DNA of 64,000 nucleotides from Reticulitermes speratus (lineage: Eukaryota; Arthropoda; Insecta; Blattodea; Rhinotermitidae). Where the stretch lies: assembly GCA_021186555.1 (NCBI GenBank), contig JAJKFL010000005.1:45069635-45133634 (forward strand), given 5' to 3'. Below the pieces are notes generated by a model that had not been told where the DNA came from, ran no database searches, and worked only from the letters and a program-made list of their open reading frames with translations. This document shows positions 1 to 10,745 of this stretch, in pieces. Each line of letters begins with the position of its first letter. The first letter of the stretch is position 1. Position numbers and translations under genes: made by a program.

Positions 1-399
1 GCTATGTCTCTGAATTTCACCAACATTTTTTCAAGAAATATGGAAGGTATGGGTAGAAATTCATTTATGCCCTTAAAAAAGGTATGACTTACTCAGCTGA
101 TTCATGATTTGTGTGCTTGCCTGACACCTCATCTGACAACTCATCTGAATTTCATGAAAATATGCCAGCTGGGTTAGTTGCTCATACTAGGTCACAGACA
201 GATTGACAGACAATTGTGGTCTCTACATGCAGTTTTTTAATGTCAAAGCATGTGGTGTGTAGATAGTAATCATGTGGTTTAAGAGGTTAAGAAAATAATA
301 ATATTTACGTGTAAAGTTTTCTGTTGTATGAGGTTGAATAGAAAGAATATCCAACATTGTACTGCATTGGTTTAACCCTTTACAGCATAATGGGAACTA

Positions 400-1284
400 C
401 CGTATATTCTCGAATCTAATGCGCACCCTTTTTACAGTTTTAGAGGGCTAAAAAATCAGATGCATATTAGATTCGCGGTCTAGAGCTGGATTTTGGAAAA
501 ATGATTGAGCTGCTGTACGTGCCATAAGAATAATACAATAATCTATTATTTATTATTATAATTTATTATTTATCAGACTCGCGTCATCACTCATAACTGA
601 ATCATTATCCGTGCTCTCCACCCAGTCACTATCATCTTTATCTTCAACATCGTCCTCCCATACTATGTCATCTTCGGTTCCGTCCAAAGCATTGCTTATG
701 CAACACTTCTTTAAAGATCTGACGATAATGCTCTCCGGGATGGCTTTCCATGCAGCCGACACCCACCGTGCCTCTTCTGAAGGAGCTGCGTCACACCCGC
801 TGATCGCTGCCTTGTGTTTCCGCCATAGTTGAACGTTGCTTTCATTAACTCCAAAAATTGCAGCGGCTTTGCGGTTTCCATTCTCCTCTGCGCACCGAAT
901 AACTTCACGTTTGAACTTCGCCGTATATGAGAGTCGTTTAGATTTCAGGTGTCCCTCTTCCATAACTACGGTACACGACAAATTGGAACAAGCACCTCCC
1001 ACGTTTCAACAACTAAAGCTCAGCTGGCTTCAGACGAGATTGCGCACGTCTGTTGAGAAAGGCCCCGCCTCTATCGGTATGACTCATCGGCCACAGGCGT
1101 AGCGTCGGATTTTAACACATTGGTAACATCCAATACTATTCAATCAGTCGCCCCGTGGGCAAGGGGTGGTTGAAGGAAAGGTGCGGATTAGAATCGCGAA
1201 CTAACTTTTTTTTTTCGTTTAAGAAGTCGCCAAAAACTGGGTGCGTATTAGATTCGGATGCGCATTAGATTCGAGAATATACGG
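400..1284. mobile_element. pogo-type DNA transposon, internally deleted
   Basis: The two ends are perfect 26-bp terminal inverted repeats beginning CCGTATATTCTCGAATC and ending with the reverse complement, and the element is flanked on both sides by TA (398-399 and 1285-1286). TA duplication is the hallmark of the Tc1/mariner/pogo superfamily. Variants of the sub-terminal motif GCGNATTAGATTCG recur near both ends (about 460, 1185 and 1240), as expected for transposase binding sites. Inside lies a minus-strand transposase remnant (556-1002). At 885 bp it is too short for a full pogo element, so it is a deletion derivative. It lies upstream of the first visible host exon, probably in an intron. 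Confidence 0.88.
556..1002 (-). pseudogene. Deleted pogo-like transposase, HTH joined to C-terminal tail
   Basis: A 148-codon open frame. Residues about 20-66 (core YTAKFKREVIRCAEENGNRK, then AAAIFGVNESNVQLWRK) match the Psq/Brinker-type helix-turn-helix at the N-terminus of pogo-like transposases, which binds the terminal repeats. Residues about 80-116 (AWKAIPESIIVRSLKKCCIS, then NALDGTEDD and an acidic run) match the extreme C-terminus of the same proteins, after the DDE domain. The roughly 300-residue catalytic DDE domain is missing, yet the two parts are still in frame. The natural start may be the internal Met at residue 14. It cannot catalyse transposition, but could in principle still bind element ends. 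The identification is from family knowledge. Confidence 0.82.
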
Positions 1285-1547
1285 TATGTACCAGCTACTT
1301 CAACATTTAGAGCTCTCCATTTTATAAAAAACTGTGTGTACATTATTGAATTATTCTGAGAATAAACAACAGTTACTCCCTGACCAACAATTGCCACTTA
1401 CTTGGTTTTTGTAATGGGAATACATTTGCATTCTCTGTGATGTAGGAACTGATTCTTTAGATATTATTTACATGAATGTCAGGCTTTAAGAGACTTAACT
1501 GCTAGTGTGTTAAAATCCAGTCAGTGTGTATCTCTTCCACATTGCAG

Positions 1548-1601
1548 GTAAACCCCGGTATGATCTTGGTTCTAACGAAGAAGTTGAATACTTTGGCAGA
1601 G
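1548..1601 (+). CDS. Internal exon of unrecognised protein-coding gene (visible exon 1)
   Basis: A 54-nt exon bounded by an acceptor (ttgcag, preceded by a pyrimidine-rich stretch) and a strong donor (gtaagt). In phase 0 it encodes 18 residues, VNPGMILVLTKKLNTLAE, a helix-like stretch. A second frame is also open, but phase 0 is the one that joins cleanly to the next exon. The gene's 5' exons must lie beyond the left edge. This is the weakest of the four exons because it is short. Confidence 0.55.
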
Positions 1602-1680
1602 GTAAGTTTATGTACATTATTACCCTGTTAGTGACATATGTACAGGCTCTTGTGAATGTTCCTTCAGGTTCAATATAATG

Positions 1681-1740
1681 TGAGGAATTTCTTGACTAGC
1701 TGAGTGCCTATCAGCTTCTCAAGAAGGACTGTGGTCCATG
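1681..1740 (-). repeat. Fragment of conserved coding-like interspersed repeat
   Basis: The minus strand reads CATGGACCACAGTCCTTCTT, then GAGAAGCTGATAGG and CAGCTAGTCAAGAA. The same block occurs on the plus strand at 17311-17422 and, degraded, at 45279-45345. It lies in the host intron after visible exon 1. Confidence 0.6.
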
Positions 1741-1978
1741 TTATTGGCTATTTTTGTAGTTGTATTTTACATATGAAGGCAGCTGCCATTACATATTGTT
1801 TATATAATATATTATTTCCTTGCAACCTGAAACAGTTAAAGGAACTGGTAAGATGAAGGGATTTGAAAGAAAAAGAAGATACTTGACGATTTGTGGTAGC
1901 CGTTGGAACTTGCAGTTCTGAATGCTTGTTTCAGACTCATGCATGATAGCACTGTTGTGCTGGATGCTGCTTGTTCAG

Positions 1979-2192
1979 CGTGCCTCCATAAATCAGTATG
2001 TGGTGCTGGCAAGCAACGTTATCAAATGGTTGGTGTGTGTGTCAAGTCAGCAGGAGGAGGGGCCCAACTGGATTGGCTCCAGTGACTCTGAGGTGGAGCT
2101 ACATGACTGCCAATGCAGAGCCCGCATCATAGAGGCTGCCATCATGCTCCTTCATCTCTGCTACTCGCATATCAGGAAGAGTGACTTCCAAG
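1979..2192 (+). CDS. Internal exon of the same gene (visible exon 2)
   Basis: The acceptor is tgcttgttcag and the donor AAG|gtgaat. Read from the first base it encodes 71 residues plus one base. The product is mostly predicted helix: a hydrophobic segment near residues 5-20 (QYVVLASNVIKWLVCVSS), an acidic loop (SSDSEVELHD), then RARIIEAAIMLLHLCYSH. Such helix pairs are seen in ARM/HEAT-type solenoids, but this is only an impression. The exon ends in phase 1 and the next exon starts with the two bases needed, supporting the model. An upstream acceptor at about 1917 gives no open continuation in the right phase. Confidence 0.72.
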
Positions 2193-2284
2193 GTGAATTG
2201 TGGTTTATTCTCGGTCTGTCTTATTAACTGTGTTGATAATATAACATCAGGCTATAAATTAGGGGTATTAGGGAAAGAAGATCA

Positions 2285-2583
2285 TGGAAGAGCTCAGTCG
2301 ATGTAGTGACTAAGCTATGGGATGGACTACCAAGGAATCAGGGTTCAGTTCCAGGCAGAGGAAAGAAATTTTTCTCTTCTCCATAGCATCAAGATGGCTC
2401 TGGGGTTCACCCGGCCTGCTATGTAGTGGGTGCTGGTGGCTCTTTCCCCACGGATAAAGTGCTCAGGGCTGAAGCTGATGGCTGAGGTGCATCAGCTGCT
2501 GAAGTTAAGAATACATGACGTTGTATGTGCACACCCATGATATGTCTTTGTGGCATGGTGCTTAATTCAGCACAGGGATAACA
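2285..2583 (+). mobile_element. SINE family A copy, diverged, in host intron 2
   Basis: A tRNA-like head (GAGCTCAGTCGATGTAGTG as A box, GGGTTCAGTTCCAGG as B box) is followed by the family A body (gttaagaatacatg) and the tail (cttaattcagcacaggg, ending about 2583). It is much more diverged than the copies at 7669 or 13290, so it is an old insertion. It lies in the 852-nt intron between visible exons 2 and 3, in the gene's sense direction. Confidence 0.7.
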
Positions 2584-2919
2584 TATTTACTTGGTTAAGT
2601 TGTAGAACACAGGTTTTCTTCTTAGAGTAAAGTTGTGTTGATTTTGGTGTACTTTACGTGCAGATTACAAAAGTGTTCTGTTATCTACAATTTTCTTTGG
2701 AAAACTACATTTGTTATTTCTTTGAAAAATGTAGAACTCAGTAAACCTTACACATATTCTGATTTATCGTTTCTCCCCGATCTCTCTTCTCTGTATCCTT
2801 CAGATATTCTGATAGTGAGTTCAAGGGTGATGTGGAGGGAAGTGGTCAAAGTCTGTTTCAACACATCCCATGATTTTCCTGAAATAATTGGCAAAAAACA
2901 CAAAAAAATGTAGGTAATT

Positions 2920-2998
2920 TGTCACTGTGTCAAGGTTTGAACCTGAGATTTCCAGTATGTGAGGCAGGATGCTTTAACCGCTACATCACACAAGAGAG
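2920..2998 (-). repeat. tRNA-like SINE head fragment in intron 2
   Basis: On the minus strand, GATGTAGCGGTTAAAGCATCC followed about 30 bases later by CAGGTTCAAACCTTG resembles A and B boxes of a tRNA-derived SINE. There is no recognisable body. A functional tRNA gene is not supported because no acceptor or anticodon stem folds by eye. Confidence 0.4.
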
Positions 2999-3044
2999 AA
3001 GTATTTACTTGAAAGTAGGTACGTTATGTTTGTCTTGTGTTTAG

Positions 3045-3224
3045 ACTGCAGGTTGTTTCGTGATATCAGGCACCTGCTAGGCAGAGGTCTGATCTTCCTC
3101 CACCGACTGGTTCATCAGGATGCAGACGTTGGATTGCTCATGGCCAATGCAGAGGGGGAATATCAAGTCCTTATTCATGGTCTTATTGACAACCTTCAGT
3201 TCATGAATTTCAGCGAGCAGGAAG
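3045..3224 (+). CDS. Internal exon of the same gene (visible exon 3)
   Basis: The acceptor is tcttgtgtttag and the donor GAAG|gtgagt. It completes the codon split at the previous intron (giving Asp) and then encodes CRLFRDIRHLLGRGLIFLHR, followed by LVHQDADVGLLMANAEGEYQ and a segment ending NFSEQE. The text is typical of a conserved helical cytosolic protein, with no signal peptide or membrane segment. It leaves phase 1, which again matches the next exon. I do not recognise the family. It is the best exon to use for a homology search. Confidence 0.8.
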
Positions 3225-3959
3225 GTGAGTGCGGCGGAGTTTAGATCAAACTATAGTGATAGAAATGTGTCCTGGAAACAACCCTGTTTTAATGAAAGTT
3301 AACCAGTCTAAAGTGAGGTCTGAGGTTTTCACAGCAATGATGTTGAGGATTCAGGTCTTTGAGGTTGTTACGCTGAGTAGCAGGGTTATTGATTGAGATC
3401 ATTTTGAAGGAATGTTGTGACTTCATCTTCAAGGGTCCAGGAATCCTAGAAGAACTAAACTAAAATTATATATGGTTTCTAGAGACCTCTGTTATAATTT
3501 TCTGCATTTATGGCCTCATATGTGTATATCATGAATTAATGCCAACATATAGCTCAGCATATTTCCAATGGATGGTAGAAATAGAGTATTTATTTTTAAC
3601 CCTGTGTGCCATCCCTTATAAGTGATAATAGAAGGGAGAAGTTGCAGAAGTCACTGTGTCAGGAGCCCCACCAAATGATGTAAATAATAATTTTTCAGTA
3701 GAGGAGCGCTCACAACAACGGATGTTGCAATACAGGGGGCTCAATGGGACTTCAGTATATGAGATTTTGATTCTTCAGATTCTGGTATTCAAAGTGGTGT
3801 TTCATTGGCTGGTTGGTCATTTAATTACTTAAATGTAGGTAAATTTTGCATTGGAGATTTCATATCTTATGTTCTGTGGTTGTGAAAGTTAGTCTGTCAC
3901 TTTAATAAAAGAACATACATTGAGGGTTGAGTAACAGCTGGGTGTGTGAAGTTGAGATT

Positions 3960-4110
3960 AGGGTTATCACGATGTGACGCTGTGTAATTCGGTAAATAGG
4001 TGATAATTTTTCAGACGAACGTATTGCCTCCAGCTCCTACCTGAAGATGTAGACAGTAGGTTTGTCTGAAGTGTTGGTGCGTGTGTACCAAACTGCATGG
4101 CATTACGTCC
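3960..4110 (+). repeat. Degenerate fold-back repeat of family F in intron 3
   Basis: It contains gatgtgacgctgtgtaatt on the left, the core CCTGAAGATG near 4030 with a short hairpin, GAAGTG in place of GAAACG, and a right arm reading tgcatggcattacgtccc. This matches the arm sequence of other F copies (for example 55300-55475). It lies about 100 bp upstream of the last coding exon. Confidence 0.5.
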
Positions 4111-4207
4111 CAGGGGGTCGTAATATTAACAACTTTCTGACCGGCACAAAAAAAGAATCTATACTGTGTTTTGCCTCATCATTGTTTGCATGTGCTGCCA
4201 TCTGCAG

Positions 4208-4350
4208 AAGAAGCATTGAAGGTGCTGAAGGAGCTTGAAGACCAGCAGGATATGCACAACCCCACATCGAAGTACACCGAACCAGCCAGGATGGTGATGG
4301 ACAATATTTTTGAGACCATCAAGTCTTTCTGTGGCCCTTCCTACAAATAA
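4208..4350 (+). CDS. Terminal coding exon of the same gene, with stop codon
   Basis: The acceptor is tgctgccatctgcag. The first two bases complete a Glu codon, followed by EALKVLKELEDQQDMHNP, then TSKYTEPARMVMDNIFETIK, SFCGPSYK and TAA at 4348-4350. Together the four exons give 196 codons of C-terminal sequence. All three junction phases agree, introns are 377, 852 and 983 nt, and a polyadenylation signal follows, so this is a genuine gene end. The function is unknown to me; a helical-repeat scaffold protein is a guess from composition. Confidence 0.82.
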
Positions 4351-4880
4351 GGAAGTTTTCCTATATTCATTTGGCAGGCCACAGATTGACACCTTTATCA
4401 TTTGTGCCATTTAGGGCTGTATATTTCTACTCCAGATGATGACACTTTGCATAAGAGATCTGTCTAATGAAACATTCCCTGCATTCATTAGAGAAGCCAC
4501 ACATTGGCACCTTTACAGTGTGTGTCAGTTGGGCCAAAGAGCTGTTTGTTTCTGCTTATATGTGCTGTAACATTGGATGTTAGGGCCACATAGAGAGGCC
4601 CATCTGATGAAAGGTGCCGTACAATTGCTATGAGGGCCACACAATGACACCTTTGTGATTTGTGTCAGTTGGGCTAAAGGGCCCTGTATTTGTGATTCTG
4701 TATGCTGTGACATTGGATATGAGGGTCATATGTGACATCTGTCTGAACTGTGGGAAGGCAGTTGATTGAAGCCTACTAACATTTGAGACTCGGTAGTGTT
4801 CATCAGTGTGTTGTAACGCCAGAGGTCAGAAAATGTTTATTTGAATGGATTGGTTGAATAAAATATTTCATTTACAATTT
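4351..4880 (+). other. 3' UTR containing degenerate 120-140 bp tandem repeat
   Basis: It follows the stop codon and runs to the polyadenylation region. A unit starting near 4378, 4498 and 4637 recurs with CCACAnATTGnCACCTTT, then tgtgtcagttgggc, then tgctgtnacattgg. Copies differ at many positions, so the expansion is old. No open frame continues through it. Confidence 0.65.
4857..4862 (+). terminator. Polyadenylation signal AATAAA
   Basis: A canonical AATAAA lies 507 nt after the stop codon, with a T-rich stretch (aattttttttgac) about 15-20 nt downstream that could serve as the downstream element. It is the most likely 3' end of the gene. Confidence 0.7.
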
Positions 4881-6494
4881 TTTTGACTCATTGCTGCAAA
4901 CCACAGCATTCATATATAACACATGATACATATTTTCTTAGTGACCAGGCTGTGTTTTGATTGTCAAAACTTGCCAGGTGTGTTTATTTGGTCTTGCATA
5001 TGTGTCGTCAGGGTCCAGATAAACAGCAGTTCAGATGGTGATGTATTTACATTGTGCTGCTTGTATGTGTGTATATTTCTTTGGCAGGGCTAGGGGAAGA
5101 AAATTGTTGTTTATACATTCATTCTGTTTTAACCAATAAATCATGTAAGTGTAACAGTATCTCAAACAGAAGTGGTGTGAATGAACACCAAGTCACAATG
5201 ATTTATGCCACGATACTGTGCCCTTGGTTAAGTAGGTAACAAAGTGACCTGTAAGTCCAGCTAAACCTAATTAACTTTGAAACTGTGTTTGTTAAACTGA
5301 AATGGACTAAAAGTATATAATAAATATTACTGACAACCACTCTTAAGCCAAAGAATATATACTTACAAAAGAAGTAAGACATTCAGTTTTAGTTGAATTC
5401 ACTATAAAAGTGGTTAAGAAAGATGTAGTTTACTGCAGTTTTGATAATTAGGTCCAGAAATGCTTTTTGTTGTATTTGTGGGCTGTGGTACATGGAAGCT
5501 TAAAAAAAGGAAGGTCTGTCATAAAGTAGCATCATCTGACTATGGATTTCACCATATAACGAGCATATTTGTGGCATCTGTATAATCATACAGCCACGAG
5601 CGGGCACCTTGCACGTGTCATATCACCTGTACAATCAGTTTAAAGTGGTAGGCCTACTGGAAAAATGGTCAGTTGTCAGATGTATGCAGCATTATTCAAT
5701 TTTTGCATGTAAAGGATGTTACACTGGTGAAAATTCATTGCCAGTTGGTGGAGGTGTATGGAGCATGTGTATATCACACAAAACAATTGTGTATATGGTG
5801 CTGTGATTTTGAAAACAGCAGAACAGATGTGATGACAAGCTTGTCCACTACTGTTGACGCTGTGTGTCGTGCATATGGCCTTTTTAGAGAGGACAGATGC
5901 GTTAGACTGACTGACATCACCGCATTTTGCTGATTAGTGTGCACAGTTTTGTCCACAACCAACTGGATTACTGAAAAGTGTGTGCTTGCCTTGTGCCAAA
6001 GTACCCCACAATTCCAAAGCTCATCGTACGGCTCTCTGTCTTACGTGGGCGGCACGTTACACTGTTCAAGGAGAGCATCAAAGTCAGAATAAAGTTCTTG
6101 GCATGAGAGTCTTTGTTACCTTATCTTCTGAAACTCCTTTCTATATGTTAGTCTAAACTTCTGAAGCATATTGTATTGAAATTATTTAATTATTATACAG
6201 AAACACTGAGGATCTACTGTACCTATTTTTATAATATTAGTTGTCTTCTCTCCCACACTGTCATACTTGCCACAACGAACCTCGTCTGTTCCTCCACTTA
6301 CAGAATTCACGTCGTCACTGTACTGACATCTGGACTGTAATAACAGAGTAGTACCGTACCTGTCATGGCATAGTGTGGCGACTGTCATCATATCGACATT
6401 GTGCTGTTTAATGGCAAAGAGAACAGCGAGAGACACGGTGGACAGAGAATGTCTCCCACAGGATCTTCGGTAAGTTGTTTTCCTGTCACACAGT
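4881..6494. other. AT-rich non-coding stretch, one weak 5'-exon candidate
   Basis: No conserved frame or repeat was recognised. Near its end, 6401-6471 contains ATG TCT CCC ACA GGA TCT TCG followed by a perfect donor gtaagt. This could be a short first coding exon, but there is no partner exon in the window and the next 100 bases are a microsatellite. Confidence 0.3.
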
Positions 6495-6598
<104 letters not shown>

Positions 6599-7331
6599 GT
6601 TAGCAACACTATAAAGCCTGTTGAATTTCAGTAGGATATTGTTATGGTTATGAACATCATTACAGTTTAGAACGTAAAGTCCATTCAGAAAACTTCTGTA
6701 CATGTGTGAAGTTTTTTGTACATAAGAACAAATTTGGGCCTGAATGCCTAACCTCAATCATATGAAAAGTTCTTGAAAGATGGTGACATTGTTTTTAAGG
6801 TAATATACTTGACAATAACATTACTCTATAAAATGAATGGTGCCAAAATGAACCTTTTTGGGCAACGGTGGATGATGCAGTGTCGACTGTTGTGTATCTT
6901 TCACTGCCATCCTTTGTTTGTAACTACTGGCTAACATACATAACGACAGGTTTGAGCCTCTTATATAGAATCATTATTTTATCTGACAACTGTCGATTGC
7001 CAATTTCCGTAGGTTTACTTATTGTGTTAACGTAGCCCACACACGCAAAGGAGTAGCAGCAGGAAGTGACAAAACATAGTTATCAGATAGAATAAGAACC
7101 CTGTATGTAAATATTAGTGGTACTAGATACAAGAACCTTTAGTTTTCTGGAATTATTTTATATTTCTCCAACTCCGAGGACGATGTGTTTGCATAAAATC
7201 CGAATGTACCGATCATGCCTGTAATTGGATGGCCTGTATCCAAAATTAACCGAACAAATAATATGGCACATAATGTCTTTGTTGCGCGGCAGTGGGCCGG
7301 TCCCTCACTGCCGCAAATGCACAAAGACCTT
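6599..7331. other. Non-coding stretch, nothing recognised
   Basis: AT-rich sequence without conserved frames, SINE heads or inverted repeats that I could see. Confidence 0.3.
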
Positions 7332-7378
7332 GTAACCTCGGAAAGAGGAGGCCCAAGTTCATATAGGGCTGTCGAGCC
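7332..7378 (+). mobile_element. SINE family B, 3' fragment
   Basis: It reads acctcggaaagaggaggccc and then atatagggctgtcgagccat, which is the last 45 bases of family B before its poly-A end. The head is absent. Confidence 0.65.
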
Positions 7379-7668
7379 ATGGTTATTATTATTATATATT
7401 AATGTCTTTGTTGCACTGGAACATGGATGTGACCTGTGTTATTGTGCGATGCTACTTTGGGCTGGTAATATTCTCAAAACATTACCACTTTGTGTGTAAA
7501 ATTGTATATAAAGTGTGCTTTTAACTTAAGTCATTTAACAGCTTTTTGCCAATCCTATAAGAAGTTTCTCAATTATAATATCGAATAGGAAGATGAGTGT
7601 AAATAATTAATTGGAAAGAATTTGGAAGAACGGCCGTGGCATATTTTAATGTGCTCTGTTTTATTATT

Positions 7669-7957
7669 GGGGCCGGGATAGCGTAGTCGGTATAGCTACT
7701 CGCTACGGGCTGGACGGTCCGGGGATCGAATCCCGGTGGGGGCGAGATTTTTCGCATACGTCCAGACCGGCCCTGGGGCCTACCCAGCCTCCTATACAAT
7801 GGGTACCGGGTCTTTTCCGGGGGTAAAGCGGCCGGGGCGTGGTGCTGACCACCCACCCCCAACTAGCGCCGGGGTCAAGAATGAGTAGAGCTATACCTCT
7901 ACTCCCCCTTTGGGCCTTCATGGCCTGTTATAGGGAAAACTTTACTTTACTTTTTTA
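7669..7957 (+). mobile_element. SINE family A, full-length
   Basis: The best family A copy, 289 bp between perfect 13-bp target duplications CTGTTTTATTATT at 7656-7668 and 7958-7970. The head has a Pol III A-box-like GATAGCGTAGTCGG and B-box-like GGGGATCGAATCCC. The body includes GGCCCTGGGGCCTACCCAGC, GGTACCGGGTC and TAGAGCTATACCTCTACTCC, and the tail repeats cttTACTTTAC. Family A units of this form recur about 20 times on both strands. Exact duplications indicate L1-like, target-primed insertion, fairly recent. Confidence 0.9.
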
Positions 7958-8230
7958 CTGTTTTATTATTATCCTACTAGTGGAAAATCGTGAAAACTGT
8001 AGGATATGTTTCCGGGCCCAGACTCCATCGCGGAACCTCCTGAGTACAAGACAGTAGCGCACTGACGGCCATGTTCTGCACATTCCAGCGCGGTAGAGAG
8101 GGATGAACAGAGTTTAATACACCAAGGGGCATTATAGTGCTTTGATCCACCTTCGTAGAGTCCTACCGCCTGTATGAATGCCCAAGAAATTCCCTGTACC
8201 GCCCCTAAAGGCGGATTGAACCACGGATTA

Positions 8231-8506
8231 AAATTGTCCCTGTCCACACCATGAAGTCATATAGGACGAGTAGAGGTATAGCTCCACTCATTCTTAACCT
8301 AGGCGCTAAATGGAGGTGAGGGGTCAACAGCATGCTCCGGCCGCTTTACCCCCGGAAAGACCCCGACACCCGTTGAATAGGAGTTTGCGTGGGCCCCAGA
8401 ACCAGTCTGGACGTTTGGAGAAGAGAACAAAACTTTCTCCTGCCGGGATTCGAACCCCGAATCTCCTCTCTTGGCCTATTCATTATACTGAAGCAATTGA
8501 AAAGTC
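8231..8506 (-). mobile_element. SINE family A copy
   Basis: Minus strand: the tail (aattgtccctgtccacacc) is at the left, then the body (tagaggtatagctcc, ccgctttacccccgg), a B box as GGGATTCGAACCCC and a diverged head. The 37-bp tandem array starts exactly at its head end (8507), suggesting the array grew next to, or from, the SINE boundary. Confidence 0.85.
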
Positions 8507-8914
8507 GGAAGGGCATATCGTAATGCGCTCACGATATATTAACGGAAGGGCATATCGTAATGCGCTCACGATATATTAACGGAAGGGCATATCGTAATGT
8601 GCTCACGATATATATAACGGAAGGGCATATCGTAATGTGCTCACGATCTATTAACGGAAGTGCATATCGTAATGCGCTCACGATATATTAACGGAAGGGC
8701 ATATCGTAATGCGCTCATGATATATTAACGGAAGGGCATATCGTAATGCGCTCACGATATATTAACGGAAGGGCATATCGTAATGCGCTCACGATATATT
8801 AACGGAAGGGCATATCGTAATGCGCTCACGATATATTAACGGAAGGGCATATCGTAATGCGCTCACGATATATTAACGGAAGGGCATATCGTAATGCGCT
8901 CACGATATATTAAC
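8507..8914 (+). repeat. 37-bp tandem array, 11 units, each with a hairpin
   Basis: Units start at 8507, 8544, 8581, 8619, 8656, 8693, 8730, 8767, 8804, 8841 and 8878. The fourth starts one base late because the third has an extra TA-type insertion. Each unit has the inverted repeat ATATCGT-9 nt-ACGATAT, so a single strand can form a string of 7-bp hairpins. Only four units carry substitutions, so the array is young or homogenised. There are no spacers, so it is not CRISPR. Confidence 0.95.
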
Positions 8915-10512
8915 GGAGGGGAAGGAAGTGGACATGTCGGGTAGAAGAATCTTCGAATGGTTTCCATGGAAACACAACCGATCGATTCACGGCACAAATT
9001 GAAGTAACGTAACCAAATGACGAGTAAGTCCTAAATTGTCTCTGTGCCTCACTCTGTTGTGTTTATTTTCTGTGTCTGTGGGACATCAATAAACTGGCTG
9101 GTCACTAAACAGACGGCTGTGTGTTCATTGCCGGGATCGGCCTTCAGTGCCTTCTTTGCACCCACAGCAGCTTGGGACCACACGGCATTTGGAAAGGTGA
9201 TAATCCAGAGTCTGTGTTCTTAGATAAAAGCGATCGAGGCGTGAAGCTAGCCACGCGCCTCAAATCAGTAGCAGTCAGTGTTGTACTGCATATAATACAC
9301 GTGTACATGGACATGGAGTAATAAAGTGGAGAATGGAGAAAGTTTAAAAAGTAGGATGTCTCTTCTTAATGGAGGTAGATACATCTGTTGCATAATGGAA
9401 ATTGCGGTAGGGAGCCTAGATCGAAGGAAAAAACACGAAATGCGAAAGTCTTGCTTGAATGGTTGGCACTCCTGCGTTTTTAGAGATTTCCCAACTTCAT
9501 AATCTTACTTTGGAGTTTGGCTAGTACAACGGAAGTTTCTTATGGTTTAGCTTAGTTCGTACAGGTATAGTACCTTAAAATAAGACACGACCACGACCTC
9601 CATGCATGTCATTCGTAGTTATTGTCCCACTGGATAAAGTATGAAGCTGATAAACTGTCGTTAAATAACCCAAGAGACAATTAATAGAAATTGTTTTAAG
9701 AATTTTTGAAGAAAAGTATCGGAACTTAGTCTCATGGAAGTATAAGATAAAGTTAGAAGAATAATATTAAAATGTGTGTTCCAGAAATAACTGTGTGTTG
9801 ATGTTTGGATTGATCTGGCTCAGGACAGTGTCCAGTGGAGGGCAAAATGAAGTTTAATCTGCGGGTTGCTTTACAAGATGATAGCCACTCAGCAGTTGTT
9901 TACCAGGTTGGTTACTTTAAGTATTCACTCTGTTTGTTAGCCAGTCAGGAATTCAATTATTTAGTGCTGATGAGGTTCTCGCGGCTGCGACTATGAAGAT
10001 TGCTGTCTTCTGAGACGTGACGCCGTGTAGTCTGGCAGAAGTGTTTTGATGTTGCACAGGATCCTGATGTCTCCTTGCTGATAGCACTTCATGGACCCCA
10101 GTTTTAGAAGGCCCAGCTGCCTACTTCGTCAGGGTAGTTTATTATCTTTTCATAGGATCCTGCTACCTCCATCACAAACTAGATTATGGACCGCCGTTTC
10201 CGAAGATAATGCTGTCTCCCATCAGGGTAGATGGTGGACGTTGCGGAAGATCTGCTGCTTCCTTCAGCAGGGTAGGTCATGAAGGTTTCCCAGGATCATG
10301 CTGCCTCCAGAATACAAAAGAGGAAGAGAACAATGGAAGTTGAAGCAGGGGGAAAATGAAGAAGATTAACAAGGTGGAAGAAGATGAGAAGAAAGAGCGG
10401 GCAGTGTCCGTATGTCGGGTCCGTAGCTCTACCTTCAGAAAATATTATTTCCAACAACATGATCTGTTCCTCGTCACATATGTCTGAACGGGTTAGGCAC
10501 GTAACTTACTTG
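8915..10512. other. Non-coding stretch with weak F-type arm and irregular repeats
   Basis: Around 9985-10045 the sequence gacgtgacgccgtgtagtctggcag matches the outer arm of family F. Between 10055 and 10310 a phrase like AGGATCNTGCTNCCTCC recurs about four times at irregular spacing, perhaps an old tandem repeat. No gene is recognised. Confidence 0.35.
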
Positions 10513-10745
10513 GGGCCGAGTTAGCTGAGTCAGCATAGTGATTAGGCTACGGTCTTGACAACCGCGGTTCAGTTCCCGGGAGACACAAAATTCTTCGCCA
10601 CCGCCGGTTTGTCCTCTATCTGAGTGATACTGTGGGCTGTTTGCTAGGGGATAAAGCGGCTGGAGCTTGAAGCTTACCACTGCCCTCCATATATTACACC
10701 CACTTTCCCATATGTATGGCTCGGTGCGTGGTACAAAGGGATAAC
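10513..10745 (+). mobile_element. tRNA-derived SINE related to family A, diverged
   Basis: The head has GGCCGAGTTAGCTGAGTCAG (A box) and GCGGTTCAGTTCCCGG (B box). The body keeps gataaagcggctggagc and the tail tggtacaaagggataac. The middle is shortened and diverged. Confidence 0.65.

Noticed and set aside
7569-7921. Proline/arginine-rich minus-strand frames such as those ending in GFDPRTVQP
   Set aside because: They lie wholly within a family A SINE; the GFDPRT/GFEPT-like peptide is the translated B box and recurs at every copy.
8507-8914. CRISPR array
   Set aside because: Repeats are directly contiguous with no unique spacers, and the DNA is animal nuclear sequence.
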